DNA of 14,017 nucleotides, from contig JADDPY010000149.1 in assembly GCA_016781635.1 (NCBI GenBank), positions 1 through 14,017 on the forward strand, written 5' to 3'. Under the pieces are notes generated by a model. It had not been told where the DNA came from and searched no databases. It saw nothing but the letters and a program-made list of their open reading frames with translations. Within the stretch, counting starts at the first letter, position 1. Each line of letters starts with the position of its first letter. This DNA comes from Rubrobacter sp. Its GTDB lineage: Bacteria > Actinomycetota > Rubrobacteria > Rubrobacterales > Rubrobacteraceae. A program made the position numbers and the translations under genes. Positions 7,948 through 14,017 of the stretch are shown here, piece after piece.

Positions 7948-8751
7948 ATGACAGAAGAGGAGCCGAAGGAGAACAGGGTCACGCGGGCGCAGCGGCGGGC
8001 ACGTCGAACGGAGGACGAGCGGCTGTTGCAGGCGGCTTTCACCCAGACCGACCCCTGGCGCGTCCTGAGGATTATGGGGGAGTTCGTGGAGGGCTTCGAG
8101 GAGCTCGCCGAGCTCGGGCCCGCGGTCACGATCTTCGGCTCGGCCCGCGTAGGCTCGGAGGATCCGTCGTACGCCAAGGCCGTCGAGGTAGGGAGGCTTG
8201 TCGGGGAGGCCGGGTTCACGATCATCACGGGCGGGGGGCCGGGGATCATGGAGGCCGGCAACCGTGGGGCACGGGAGGCAGGGGCCCCCTCGGTCGGCCT
8301 GAACATAGAGCTGCCCTTCGAGCAGCAAGTCAACCCCTACGTGGACATCTCGGTGGACTTCAATTACTTTTTCGTCCGCAAGATGATGCTCGTCAAGTAC
8401 TCTCAGGCCTTCGTCATCTTCCCGGGGGGCTTCGGTACCCTCGACGAGCTCTTCGAGGCGCTCACCCTGATTCAGACCGGCAAGATCCGGAACTTCCCCG
8501 TCGTCCTCTTCGACTCGGAGTACTGGCGCGGACTGCTGGACTGGCTAGGGGGATCGATGTTCTCGGAGGGCAAGATCTCGCGCGCCGACCTGGACCTGCT
8601 GGTAGTAACCGACTCGCCCGTCGAGGTCCGTGACAAGATTCTCGCCTCGGCCGAAGGAGAGCGGCCCGACCTGGGCCACGAGGAGCGGGCGCGCGAGGTG
8701 ACGCGCGAGGCTCTGGGTAGCAAAGAGCGCCGAACCCCGAAGCTCCCCTAG
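7948..8751 (+). CDS. LOG-family protein (TIGR00730), putative cytokinin-riboside-monophosphate phosphoribohydrolase
   Basis: The 267-residue protein has a Rossmann-like LOG domain. TIFGSARV begins the first strand, GGGPGIMEA spans 95-103, FVRKMMLVKYSQAFVIFPGG follows, and PGGFGTLDE spans 159-167; PGGxGTxxE is the family signature. Proteins of this family hydrolyse nucleoside 5'-monophosphates, including N6-modified AMP, to base plus ribose 5-phosphate. Many were once annotated as lysine decarboxylases, which is wrong. An N-terminal extension with TDPWRVLRIMGEFVEGFEEL precedes the domain, as in many actinobacterial members. The charged C-terminal tail (about residues 230-267, rich in Glu, Arg and Lys) looks disordered. 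The physiological substrate is unknown. It follows menE on the same strand but is separated by 172 nt, so membership of the men operon is doubtful. It converges on the next gene with 16 nt between stops. Confidence 0.88.
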   Translation: MTEEEPKENRVTRAQRRARRTEDERLLQAAFTQTDPWRVLRIMGEFVEGFEELAELGPAVTIFGSARVGSEDPSYAKAVEVGRLVGEAGFTIITGGGPGIMEAGNRGAREAGAPSVGLNIELPFEQQVNPYVDISVDFNYFFVRKMMLVKYSQAFVIFPGGFGTLDELFEALTLIQTGKIRNFPVVLFDSEYWRGLLDWLGGSMFSEGKISRADLDLLVVTDSPVEVRDKILASAEGERPDLGHEERAREVTREALGSKERRTPKLP

Positions 8752-8767
8752 CTCAAACGGCCGTACC

Positions 8768-9049
8768 TCAAACCCCGGGAGGCAAATGCTCCTCGGGGTT
8801 CACCCTCTCGTAGAACCTCTCGAAACCCTCCCCGGGCATGATGCCCCCGTCTACGGAGGGCTCCCCGAGGGAGGTAGGGACGCTCCGTATCTCGTAGTCC
8901 CCCGCCCCGTTCCGCCTCGCCCAATACAGCCCGTGCCAGCCCCTAGTCCTCGTGGCTTCCGCGTTTCTGTGCCGGTACAACTCGAAGCCCTCCCCGGGTG
9001 GAGAGGTATCGGGCCCGTCGCTGGAGTCGTTTCTCGGAGCAGCCACCAC
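8768..9049 (-). CDS. Small uncharacterised protein with two PGEGFE motifs
   Basis: I do not recognise this gene. From GTG 9049 it would encode 93 residues, with a Ser/Asp/Pro-rich start and then a soluble-looking body rich in Trp, Tyr, Arg and Gly. Two similar motifs, PPGEGFELYRHR (17-28) and MPGEGFERFYER (71-82), flank a middle with GWHGLYWARR and YEIRSVPTSLGEP. This composition reads as a real folded protein, far more so than the other frames here. No signal peptide, membrane segment or metal motif is visible. The start is insecure. No Shine-Dalgarno precedes GTG 9049, while an ATG at 9084 opens the peptide MKLTIDKLIS in another frame and stops just before it, as if a small insertion had shifted the frame. 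The gene lies downstream of the malic enzyme on the same strand and converges with the LOG gene. Confidence 0.5.
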   Translation of the reverse strand: MVAAPRNDSSDGPDTSPPGEGFELYRHRNAEATRTRGWHGLYWARRNGAGDYEIRSVPTSLGEPSVDGGIMPGEGFERFYERVNPEEHLPPGV

Positions 9050-9080
9050 GTTTAGCTTATCAGCTTGTCGATAGTGAGCT

Positions 9081-9182
9081 TCATGGAGCCACAGCGGAAA
9101 GACCCTCCAAAAAACCGGCGTCCGCGTGGGGGAGCTCCGGCAGGAGGCTGAGAAGCGCGGGCTCGCGACCGCGCCGGTAGCG
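9081..9182 (-). pseudogene. Possible coding remnant ending in an ATGA overlap
   Basis: In the gap after the malic enzyme, one minus-strand frame reads RYRRGREPALLSLLPELP, then HADAGFLEGLSAVAP and TGA at 9083-9081. The stop overlaps an ATG (9084-9082) as ATGA, the usual sign of coupled genes. The peptide has an amphipathic, protein-like composition, but the frame has no start codon after the malic enzyme stop. It could be the 3' end of a decayed small gene, or chance coding in GC-rich DNA. I cannot assign a family. Confidence 0.2.
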
Positions 9183-9205
9183 TGCAGCAACGGATGAGCC
9201 GACGG

Positions 9206-10540
9206 CTATAGTCCCGCGGGGACGCGGTCCGGGTTGGCTACGCCGCTCTCTATCGCCGCGTTCTTTACGGCGGTAGCGACACGCTCGTGGACGGTTGGGT
9301 CGAGGGTGTCGGGGACGAGGTCGGAGTCGGCCGTGAGGTCGGCTATCGCCTCGGCGGCGGCGAGCTTCATCCGTAGGTTTATCTCCCCAGCTCCGGCCAG
9401 GAGTGCCCCGCGGAAGATTCCCGGGTAGCCGAGGACGTTGTTCACGCTCGTCCCGTCGGCGGCGAACGCGGCGCCCGCCTTCACGGCCACCTCGGGGTCT
9501 ATCTCCGGGTAGGGGTTCGTGAGCGCGAGGATCACCTGCCCTTTTCGTACGGTTTCGGGCTTTATGAGGCCCGCGCGTCCCGTGGTGGCGACGACGACGT
9601 CGGCCTCCGCCATCACCGTCTCCATATCCGCGATCTCGATGCCCTTGGCGCGGGCTCGCTCGTGCGATAAGGGGTTCGGGTCCGAGGCGATCACCCGTTT
9701 CGCCTTCCCGTCCAACATCAGCGAGGCTATCCCGAAGCCCGCGGCCCCGAGCCCGATCTGTCCGACCACGGCATCCTCCAGCGTCAGGCCGGCGTGGCGG
9801 CAGGCTACGATGGCGGCGGAGAGCGTGACGACGGCGGTGCCGTGGACGTCGTCGTGCATCACGGGCTGGGCGAGCTCCTCGATGAGCCGACGCTCGATCT
9901 CGAAGCACTCCGGGGCTGAGATGTCTTCGAGGTGGATGCCACCGAAGCCGGGAGCTATTAGCTTCACCGTACGGACAAACTCGTCCACGTCCTTCGTGTC
10001 GATGAGTATGGGCATCGCGGAGACGTTGGCGAACTGGTGGTAGAAGACGGCTTTACCTTCCATCACCGGCATCGAGGCGACGGGCCCTACGTCACCGAGC
10101 CCGAGGACGCGCGTGCCGTTCGTGCAGATCGCGACGCTCCGCCCGATCATGGTCAGCTTGCCCGCGAGCGAGGGGTCCTCGAAGATCGCCATGGAGGCGC
10201 GAGCGACGCCGGGGGTGTAAACGTCGCGCATATCCTGCACCGTCCTCACGGGTTCCGTCGAGGATACGACGAGTTTGCCGCCCTCATGGCGCAAAAGGGC
10301 GCGGTCCTGGGCCCAGATCACGCGCACCCCGTCGAGCTCGTCGAGGCTCTCGGCGACACGCTGGCCGTGGTCTCGGTCCTGGACCTCGATCGTGATCTCG
10401 CGTATCGAAGCGTCACGGCCGACGTTTATGGTGGTGACGTCGCCGATGAGGCCCTCGCCCTCGGCGATTTTGCAGGCCACCCTGGCCAGTTGGCCCGGTC
10501 TGTGCGGCACCTGTACGCGGTAAGTGAAGTCGAGCGCCAA
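9206..10540 (-). CDS. Malic enzyme with N-terminal ACT domain (oxidative decarboxylation of malate)
   Basis: The enzyme converts (S)-malate to pyruvate and CO2 with NAD(P)+, linking the TCA cycle to pyruvate and supplying reducing power. Residues 1-80 form an ACT domain (start ALDFTYRVQVPHRPGQLA; a ligand-binding regulatory module). The malic N-terminal domain follows with VYTPGVA (catalytic Tyr), GLGDVGPVASMPVMEGKA (catalytic Lys), IHLEDISAPECFEIE and VMHDDVHGTA (metal-binding Glu/Asp). The NAD-binding domain has GQIGLGAAGFGIA and ALTNPYPEIDP. Length, 444 residues, suits the ACT-containing bacterial class. The TTG start has AGGAGG 6 nt upstream, a strong signal. The NAD versus NADP preference is not certain, and the ACT ligand is unknown. 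It is monocistronic or heads a short unit with the small gene after it, and is divergent from the cold-shock gene. Confidence 0.93.
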   Translation of the reverse strand: MALDFTYRVQVPHRPGQLARVACKIAEGEGLIGDVTTINVGRDASIREITIEVQDRDHGQRVAESLDELDGVRVIWAQDRALLRHEGGKLVVSSTEPVRTVQDMRDVYTPGVARASMAIFEDPSLAGKLTMIGRSVAICTNGTRVLGLGDVGPVASMPVMEGKAVFYHQFANVSAMPILIDTKDVDEFVRTVKLIAPGFGGIHLEDISAPECFEIERRLIEELAQPVMHDDVHGTAVVTLSAAIVACRHAGLTLEDAVVGQIGLGAAGFGIASLMLDGKAKRVIASDPNPLSHERARAKGIEIADMETVMAEADVVVATTGRAGLIKPETVRKGQVILALTNPYPEIDPEVAVKAGAAFAADGTSVNNVLGYPGIFRGALLAGAGEINLRMKLAAAEAIADLTADSDLVPDTLDPTVHERVATAVKNAAIESGVANPDRVPAGL

Positions 10541-10568
10541 AGCGAACCTCCTGTCTCCTGTACGCCGA

Positions 10569-10576
10569 ATCTTATA
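10569..10576 (-). promoter_or_regulatory. Candidate -10 region of the malic enzyme gene
   Basis: Read on the minus strand, the sequence is TATAAGAT, which contains TATAAG and the TANNNT match TAAGAT. It lies about 28 nt before the TTG start, leaving a short leader that includes the AGGAGG ribosome-binding site. No good -35 is seen at 16-18 nt. The position in the divergent gap is right, but the call is tentative. Confidence 0.35.
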
Positions 10577-10596
10577 CGCGGGGGCTGGCCCGTGCG

Positions 10597-10624
10597 TTGC
10601 TTCGAACGGAGCCTCTGATATACT
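10597..10624 (+). promoter_or_regulatory. Extended -10 promoter of the cold-shock gene
   Basis: TTGCTT (10597-10602) and TATACT (10619-10624) are separated by 16 nt, and TG stands one base before the -10 (10616-10617), giving an extended -10 element. The predicted start near 10631 leaves a leader of about 100 nt before the ATG at 10732. Long leaders are well known for cspA-type mRNAs, where they adjust stability and translation with temperature. The leader holds a T5 run (10687-10691) but no clear strong hairpin. TACACT (10647-10652) is a weaker alternative -10. Confidence 0.55.
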
Positions 10625-10731
10625 TAATAAGCAATCGTAGGTGGGTTACACTAGATGGAGCGTCGCCCCGGCGGTCTCGGAGCGGCTTTTTGTTTGATGG
10701 GACCCATGAATAAGGAAGGTGGGTTCCAGAA

Positions 10732-10935
10732 ATGGCCCAAGGAACGGTCAAGTGGTTCAACGACGAGAAGGGCTACGGCTTCATCTCCCCGGACGATGGC
10801 GGTGAGGATCTCTTCGTCCACTACTCCGGGATATCCGGCAACGGTTTCCGCTCGCTCGAGGAGGGTACAAAGGTTTCCTACGAGGCTACTCGCGGCAAGA
10901 AGGGGATGCAGGCAGAGAACGTCGTTCCCGAGTAA
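10732..10935 (+). CDS. CspA-family cold-shock protein
   Basis: This 67-residue protein is a single cold-shock domain, a five-stranded OB fold that binds single-stranded RNA and DNA and acts as an RNA chaperone. It starts [18 protein letters not shown], containing RNP1 (KGYGFI), and continues to RNP2 (DLFVHY). The length and Gly/acidic surface are typical. The sequence AAGGTGGG (10716-10723), 8 nt upstream, is the ribosome-binding site. A leader of about 100 nt and a strong terminator make it a self-contained transcription unit. Whether it is cold-induced or constitutive cannot be read from the sequence. A fatty-acid desaturase lies directly downstream, which suggests a shared temperature or membrane theme but not necessarily co-transcription. 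Confidence 0.96.
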   Translation: MAQGTVKWFNDEKGYGFISPDDGGEDLFVHYSGISGNGFRSLEEGTKVSYEATRGKKGMQAENVVPE

Positions 10936-10955
10936 CGGGGACCACTGATTAGAAC

Positions 10956-10998
10956 AAAAGAGGGCCGGGATGGTTTCGTCCCGGCCCTCTTTTTGTTT
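10956..10998 (+). terminator. Intrinsic terminator after the cold-shock gene
   Basis: GAGGGCCGGGA (10960-10970) pairs perfectly with TCCCGGCCCTC (10979-10989) around an 8-nt loop, followed by TTTTTGTTT (10990-10998). Four A bases (10956-10959) extend the stem against the T-run and would also give a T-run on the minus strand, so it may stop transcription in both directions. It lies 24 nt after the stop codon. Confidence 0.93.
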
Positions 10999-11045
10999 GA
11001 GGGGCCTCGTCTAGTGGAAATCGTGGTTCGTATAAGGAGGGGTAG

Positions 11046-11858
11046 TTGAATAAATATTTAAAGGCCGCAGGGGTAGGCTTCGGGTTGTCGCAGGCGGCGA
11101 CCTTGATCACCACCGTCTACCTGCACAGGGTTCTGTCGCACAAGTCCATCGAGCTGCACCCGGCTGCGACGACGTTCATGCGCTTCGGCACGTGGATGCT
11201 CACGAGCATCTCGCCGCGCGAGTGGGTCGCCGTCCACCGCAAGCACCACAACTTCAGCGACGAAGAGGGCGATCCGCACAGCCCCCACATCGAGGGGTAC
11301 TGGAAGATCATGCTCGCCAACGTTTACTACTACCGTCGCGAGGCGGAGAACGACGACACGATGGAGAAGTACGCCGCCGACCTCCCGTTCGATAAGCTCG
11401 ACCGCGTGCTCCTCAGGCGCGGTACGCTCGGTTTCTCGCTCACCGGCGTGATCCTGGCCTGGATCATGGGCACCAAGCCCGGCCTCGTCGCCTGGGCCAC
11501 CCTCGCGGCCACCTACCTGATGCTGAACGCCGCCATTAACGGCGCCGGCCACACCTTCGGCGAGAAGAGCTTCGAGAACGACGCGACGAACCTCAAGCTC
11601 CTCGCCCTCATAACCTTCGGTGAGGGCCTGCACAACAACCACCACGCCCGCCCCGCCGCCCCGAGGTTCTCGGCCTTCAAGGGCGAGATCGACCCGGCCT
11701 GGCCGGTGATCCGGGCGATGGAGAAGGTCGGCCTCGCCAAGGTCCTCACCAAGGTCGACGAGGGCTGGGAGAATCATCGCCGCCGCCTCCCCGAGCCGAT
11801 GAAGATAAGGCCCGGCGCCGGCATCGAGGTCGCCGCGATGAACTCCTCCAGAAACTAA
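11046..11858 (+). CDS. Membrane fatty-acid desaturase (acyl-CoA/acyl-lipid desaturase family)
   Basis: This is a di-iron membrane desaturase that introduces a double bond, probably at delta-9, into fatty acyl chains using O2 and electrons from a reductase partner. The 270-residue product has the three histidine boxes, HRVLSH (27-32), HRKHH (64-68) and HNNHH (196-200), plus the extra ligand His169 in NGAGHTFGEKS. The boxes are separated by hydrophobic spans around 10-26, 128-142 and 146-165. It is shorter at the N-terminus than stearoyl-CoA desaturases, resembling compact actinobacterial types. The TTG start at 11046 is supported by AAGGAGG (11034-11040) 5 nt upstream. The cold-shock terminator stands between the two genes, so its own promoter is likely, but only TATAAG at 11031-11036, next to the ribosome-binding site, is visible. 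The exact substrate and regiospecificity are inferred only from the family. Confidence 0.9.
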   Translation: MNKYLKAAGVGFGLSQAATLITTVYLHRVLSHKSIELHPAATTFMRFGTWMLTSISPREWVAVHRKHHNFSDEEGDPHSPHIEGYWKIMLANVYYYRREAENDDTMEKYAADLPFDKLDRVLLRRGTLGFSLTGVILAWIMGTKPGLVAWATLAATYLMLNAAINGAGHTFGEKSFENDATNLKLLALITFGEGLHNNHHARPAAPRFSAFKGEIDPAWPVIRAMEKVGLAKVLTKVDEGWENHRRRLPEPMKIRPGAGIEVAAMNSSRN

Positions 11859-11894
11859 CCATTCTACGGAGCTAGCGGCCTCCGGTCGCCGAGT

Positions 11895-11931
11895 AGCCCT
11901 TTCCTCCACGATCGTGGGGGGAGGGGCTTTT
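11895..11931 (+). terminator. Hairpin terminator after the desaturase
   Basis: Positions 11895-11910 pair with 11913-11928 along 16 bp, counting several G-U pairs in the RNA, with the tip CACGATCGTG. TTTT (11928-11931) and a T-rich tail follow. It lies 36 nt after the desaturase stop and 3 nt before the end of the convergent alcohol dehydrogenase. On the minus strand no T-run follows the stem, so it mainly serves the plus strand. Confidence 0.75.
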
Positions 11932-11933
11932 GC

Positions 11934-13088
11934 TTATTCCGCGAGCGCGGCCTCGTAGATCCCCACGAGGTCCTTTCGCTCCAGGTCTATGGGGCTCGCC
12001 GTCAGGCCACGCGCCCCCGAAGCCAGGGCGTCATCCACGAACTTCTCGACGTGACCCTCGTTCATGCCGAGCCGGCTGAGTCGTATTCCCAGCCCGCATC
12101 TCTCCAGAAAACCGCGGAACGCGTCGGCGGCGAGCTCCGGCCTCGCCCCCTCGCCGAGCCACGAAGCAACCTCGGCGCACCGCTCGGGCGCACCCCCGCA
12201 GACCCTCTCCAGGACCGCCGGTTGCAGGGCGGCTAGCCCCTCGCCGTGGTGGGCGTCGAGGCGGGCGGAGACGGGGTGCTCCAGGGCGTGTGTTACGAGG
12301 CTCGCCGAGAGCGAGAGCGCCTGTCCGGCCAGGGACGCCCCGACGAGCGTCGCGCCTCGCGCCTCCGGATCATTCTCACCGAGCCTCGGTAGCGCGTCGA
12401 TGAGCAGTCCCGCCGCCGAGCGGGCGAGGGCGTCGGAGAGGAGGTTGCTCCTTCGGGTGAGGTAGGCTTCGATCGCGTGGCACAAAGCGTCGACACCGCT
12501 CGCAAGCGCGAAACGCCTCGGGGCCGTCTCCGTTAGATCGGGGTCGAGCACGGAGACGCGCGGAACGCAGACGGGACCGCGCAGCGAGCCCTTGAGCCCG
12601 GTCTCCTCGTCGGTCAGGACCGACGTGTCGTTCGCCTCGCTCCCCGTACCGGCGATCGTGGGTACGCATACGATCGCCGGAGCCTCCCGAAGGTCCCCCG
12701 GGGACTCTTCCTTGCGTAGAAAGCGATGGATGGGTGTTCCGTGCCCCGCGACGAGCGCCGCGGCCTTCGCCACGTCCATCACCGACCCGCCGCCGAGCCC
12801 GAGGACCACGTCGCAGCCCCCGCTTCTCATCGCCTCCCCGGCCCGGTCCGCCTCCGAGGACTTCGGGTTGCCCGAGACCCCCTCAAGAATCTCGTGCCCC
12901 ACGCCCGCATCGTCGAGCAGCCCGAGCACGTGGTCGAGGACCCCCGAGCGCCGGACGCTCCCGCCCCCGATGACGACGAGCGCCTTACTCCCAAGTGGGG
13001 CAACGAGCGTTCCGATCTTCTCGATCTCACCCGGCCCGTAGACCAGACGCGATGGCAGAGCGGCGTCGAACGGCGATAGGAAGTTCAA
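11934..13088 (-). CDS. Iron-containing (group III) alcohol dehydrogenase
   Basis: This 384-residue enzyme belongs to the Fe-ADH family of NAD(P)-dependent alcohol/aldehyde oxidoreductases. The N-terminal nucleotide domain has GGGSVMDVAKAAA and PTIAGTGSE. The C-terminal helical domain has the metal ligands Asp and His in GVDALCH (spacing 4) and two His in HALEHPVSARLDAHHG (spacing 14). These spacings equal those of E. coli FucO (D196, H200, H263, H277), so the metal site is complete. Substrates in the family range from ethanol and butanol to propanediol and hydroxy acids, and nothing here decides. The TTG start has AAAGGAGG close upstream. TATTTT (13129-13124, minus strand) is a weak -10 candidate. 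The gene seems to stand alone, ending against the desaturase terminator. I see no defects. Confidence 0.92.
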   Translation of the reverse strand: MNFLSPFDAALPSRLVYGPGEIEKIGTLVAPLGSKALVVIGGGSVRRSGVLDHVLGLLDDAGVGHEILEGVSGNPKSSEADRAGEAMRSGGCDVVLGLGGGSVMDVAKAAALVAGHGTPIHRFLRKEESPGDLREAPAIVCVPTIAGTGSEANDTSVLTDEETGLKGSLRGPVCVPRVSVLDPDLTETAPRRFALASGVDALCHAIEAYLTRRSNLLSDALARSAAGLLIDALPRLGENDPEARGATLVGASLAGQALSLSASLVTHALEHPVSARLDAHHGEGLAALQPAVLERVCGGAPERCAEVASWLGEGARPELAADAFRGFLERCGLGIRLSRLGMNEGHVEKFVDDALASGARGLTASPIDLERKDLVGIYEAALAE

Positions 13089-13194
13089 GGTGCCTCCTTT
13101 TCAAACGGCTGCTTTATCCCACCAAAATAGCCGAACCTGGTCCACGCGGCATGATCCGGCGGGGGAATGGGAGGGGCCGTGCCGATAACCACGT

Positions 13195-13220
13195 CCTCCG
13201 AGAACGGTACGTGACGGAGG
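13195..13220 (-). other. Small inverted repeat downstream of the PIN-domain gene
   Basis: CCTCCG (13195-13200) pairs with CGGAGG (13215-13220), with an inner ACG/CGT stem. It lies 12 nt after the toxin stop on the minus strand. There is no T-run. It may be a weak 3' structure or an operator-like site; the rest of the 13089-13232 gap shows no gene. Confidence 0.25.
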
Positions 13221-13232
13221 GGTTAGGAAGGT

Positions 13233-13622
13233 TCAATCCGGTTCGTGCCAGAGTACTTCGAGCTTTCGGAAGTCCACGTCGAAGGAAGCGACACCCTCAT
13301 TGCGCGAGCGGGCGGTCTCAGCGAGGAGTGCGTCGGCAAAGTCCACGTTCGCGTTCGTCATCCTCGCGAGCGCCTTGACCATGACGCCAGACCTCTCGAC
13401 CCTGAGCCCTTGCTCCGTAAGCAGAGGTATGAGTGCCCCGGAGATCTCCGCCCTGCTACGCCCGTAGAAAGATTGAAGTACCCACACCGTCTCGGCCAAT
13501 ACGACCGCGTGCAATCTCAACACGAGATCGCCCCCTTGCGCTCTCTCCAGCAGCCGCTCGGCCCTATCCGCCATCTCCGGTGGCTCCCCGGTGAGAAATC
13601 GGATCAGGACATTGGCGTCCAC
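13233..13622 (-). CDS. PIN-domain ribonuclease, VapC-like toxin
   Basis: PIN-domain toxins are Mg2+-dependent RNases that cleave specific RNAs, often tRNA or rRNA, and are silenced by their cognate antitoxin. The 129-residue product starts MDANVLIRFLTGEPPE and keeps the acidic quartet: Asp2, Glu44 in VVLAETVWVL, Asp94/Asp97 in DFADALLAE, and Asp115/Asp117 in FDVDF. Length and motif order match VapC. The GTG start (13622) gives the normal N-terminus; GGAAGG is about 13 nt upstream, which is far, so coupling to the antitoxin ending 10 nt before is likely. In frame, the sequence is open upstream to a TAG within the antitoxin, but only non-standard codons such as CTG are available there. Activity as a toxin is inferred from family and context. 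Target RNA unknown. Confidence 0.88.
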   Translation of the reverse strand: MDANVLIRFLTGEPPEMADRAERLLERAQGGDLVLRLHAVVLAETVWVLQSFYGRSRAEISGALIPLLTEQGLRVERSGVMVKALARMTNANVDFADALLAETARSRNEGVASFDVDFRKLEVLWHEPD

Positions 13623-13632
13623 CCAGAGAACG

Positions 13633-13944
13633 TTACCTTCCAGAGGGTTCTTCTCCCGCTACACCTCGGGCGACATGCTCCCGGGCAGCGCTACGCTCCG
13701 CTTCTTTGCTCGGATACGCACGTCCTGCGGGCAAACTGCCTTTCAGATCCCGCAACGACCTACGGCTCTCTACCCTGAGCCGAACAGTATCGCCCTCGAA
13801 CTCGAAGACCAGCCTGTCACCAGGCTTCAACCCTAGGCGGTCCCGCACCTCTTTGGGAACCGTAAGCTGCCCCTTACTAGTCAAAGTGGCCTTATTCGCA
13901 CCAACCTCCTTACGTCGTAAGCGAATGGTAGCATGCGCCATCAT
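13633..13944 (-). CDS. AbrB/MazE-type DNA-binding antitoxin (VapB-like)
   Basis: This 103-residue protein carries a SpoVT/AbrB swapped-hairpin domain around residues 18-60, with ATLTSKGQLTVPKEVRDRLG and LKPGDRLVFEF, the classic consensus. The C-terminal 45 residues, with SRRSLRDLKGSLP and SKEAERSAAREHVAR, are the charged region that in such antitoxins wraps the PIN toxin. It precedes the toxin gene by 10 nt, the normal antitoxin-first order, and would autoregulate the pair as a complex. The start is doubtful. ATG 13944 has no Shine-Dalgarno, and the first 17 residues are unlike the family. A good AAGGAGG (13911-13905) lies inside and is followed only by TTG 13884 in frame, 20 nt away. TTG 13884 would leave MTSKGQLTVP, a plausible shorter N-terminus. 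Confidence 0.85.
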   Translation of the reverse strand: MMAHATIRLRRKEVGANKATLTSKGQLTVPKEVRDRLGLKPGDRLVFEFEGDTVRLRVESRRSLRDLKGSLPAGRAYPSKEAERSAAREHVARGVAGEEPSGR

Positions 13945-14017
13945 GCGGCGGGTGTCGGCTGTCCGAATGTGGGCCGGAGTGAGGGACGAGCGGCGGGTGT
14001 TGCCAGCGGGGAGACCC

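Noticed and set aside
10687..10691. T5 run in the cold-shock leader as a possible terminator or attenuator
   Set aside because: I find no stable stem directly before it; the GC-rich sequence upstream pairs only over 3-4 bp.
10655..10948. A frame starting in the cold-shock leader and overlapping the csp gene
   Set aside because: It reads as a Ser/Arg-rich shadow of the cold-shock codons. The leader is better explained as a cspA-type untranslated region.
11058..11909. A 283-residue open frame antisense to the desaturase
   Set aside because: It mirrors the desaturase codons. The product is rich in Gly/Val/Glu/Arg with no recognisable motif, while the sense strand has all histidine boxes, a ribosome-binding site and a terminator.
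13943..14017. A plus-strand frame from ATG 13943 running off the window, with TAGCAT 8 nt upstream
   Set aside because: Only 25 codons are visible, Arg/Val-rich with no motif and no Shine-Dalgarno. It might be a divergent gene but cannot be supported.

Overview
The window reads as a chromosomal segment from a high-GC Gram-positive bacterium. Rubrobacter or a close relative within the Actinomycetota is my best guess. The basis is strongly G/C-biased third codon positions, GTG/TTG starts, -10 boxes of the TANNNT type lying 6-8 nt from start codons, and a gene mix of classical menaquinone pathway, ACT-domain malic enzyme, iron-type alcohol dehydrogenase and VapBC-like pair. The lineage is inference; no rRNA or other marker gene is present.

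Layout. Positions 3-269 hold the C-terminal end of an FGGY-family sugar kinase cut by the window edge. Positions 359-7775 hold an uninterrupted plus-strand menaquinone operon in the order menF-menD-menH-menB-menC-menE. Together these convert chorismate via isochorismate, SEPHCHC, SHCHC, o-succinylbenzoate (OSB) and OSB-CoA to 1,4-dihydroxy-2-naphthoyl-CoA. The genomic order is not the reaction order. The thioesterase, MenA prenyltransferase and MenG methyltransferase are not in the window. A LOG-family (TIGR00730) protein follows on the same strand (7948-8751), facing a small unrecognised minus-strand gene (8768-9049).

An ACT-domain malic enzyme (9206-10540, minus) is divergent from a CspA-family cold-shock gene (10732-10935). 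That gene has a strong promoter, a leader of about 100 nt and a textbook terminator. A membrane fatty-acid desaturase follows (11046-11858) and also ends in a hairpin terminator. Three minus-strand genes close the window: an iron-containing alcohol dehydrogenase (11934-13088), a PIN-domain VapC-like toxin (13233-13622) and its AbrB-type antitoxin (13633-13944).

Most of the window is ordinary core metabolism. The points worth a second look are regulatory: repeated TANNNT-6/7-nt-start arrangements suggesting leaderless transcripts (a 16-codon leader ORF before menF, menB, possibly menE, and the LOG gene); a menH gene with no ATG/GTG/TTG start upstream of its conserved HGF motif, preceded by two GC-rich hairpins; and a small degraded-looking coding remnant between the malic enzyme and the PGEGFE protein. 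I see no phage, IS element, CRISPR array, tRNA or rRNA, and no convincing novel multi-gene system.
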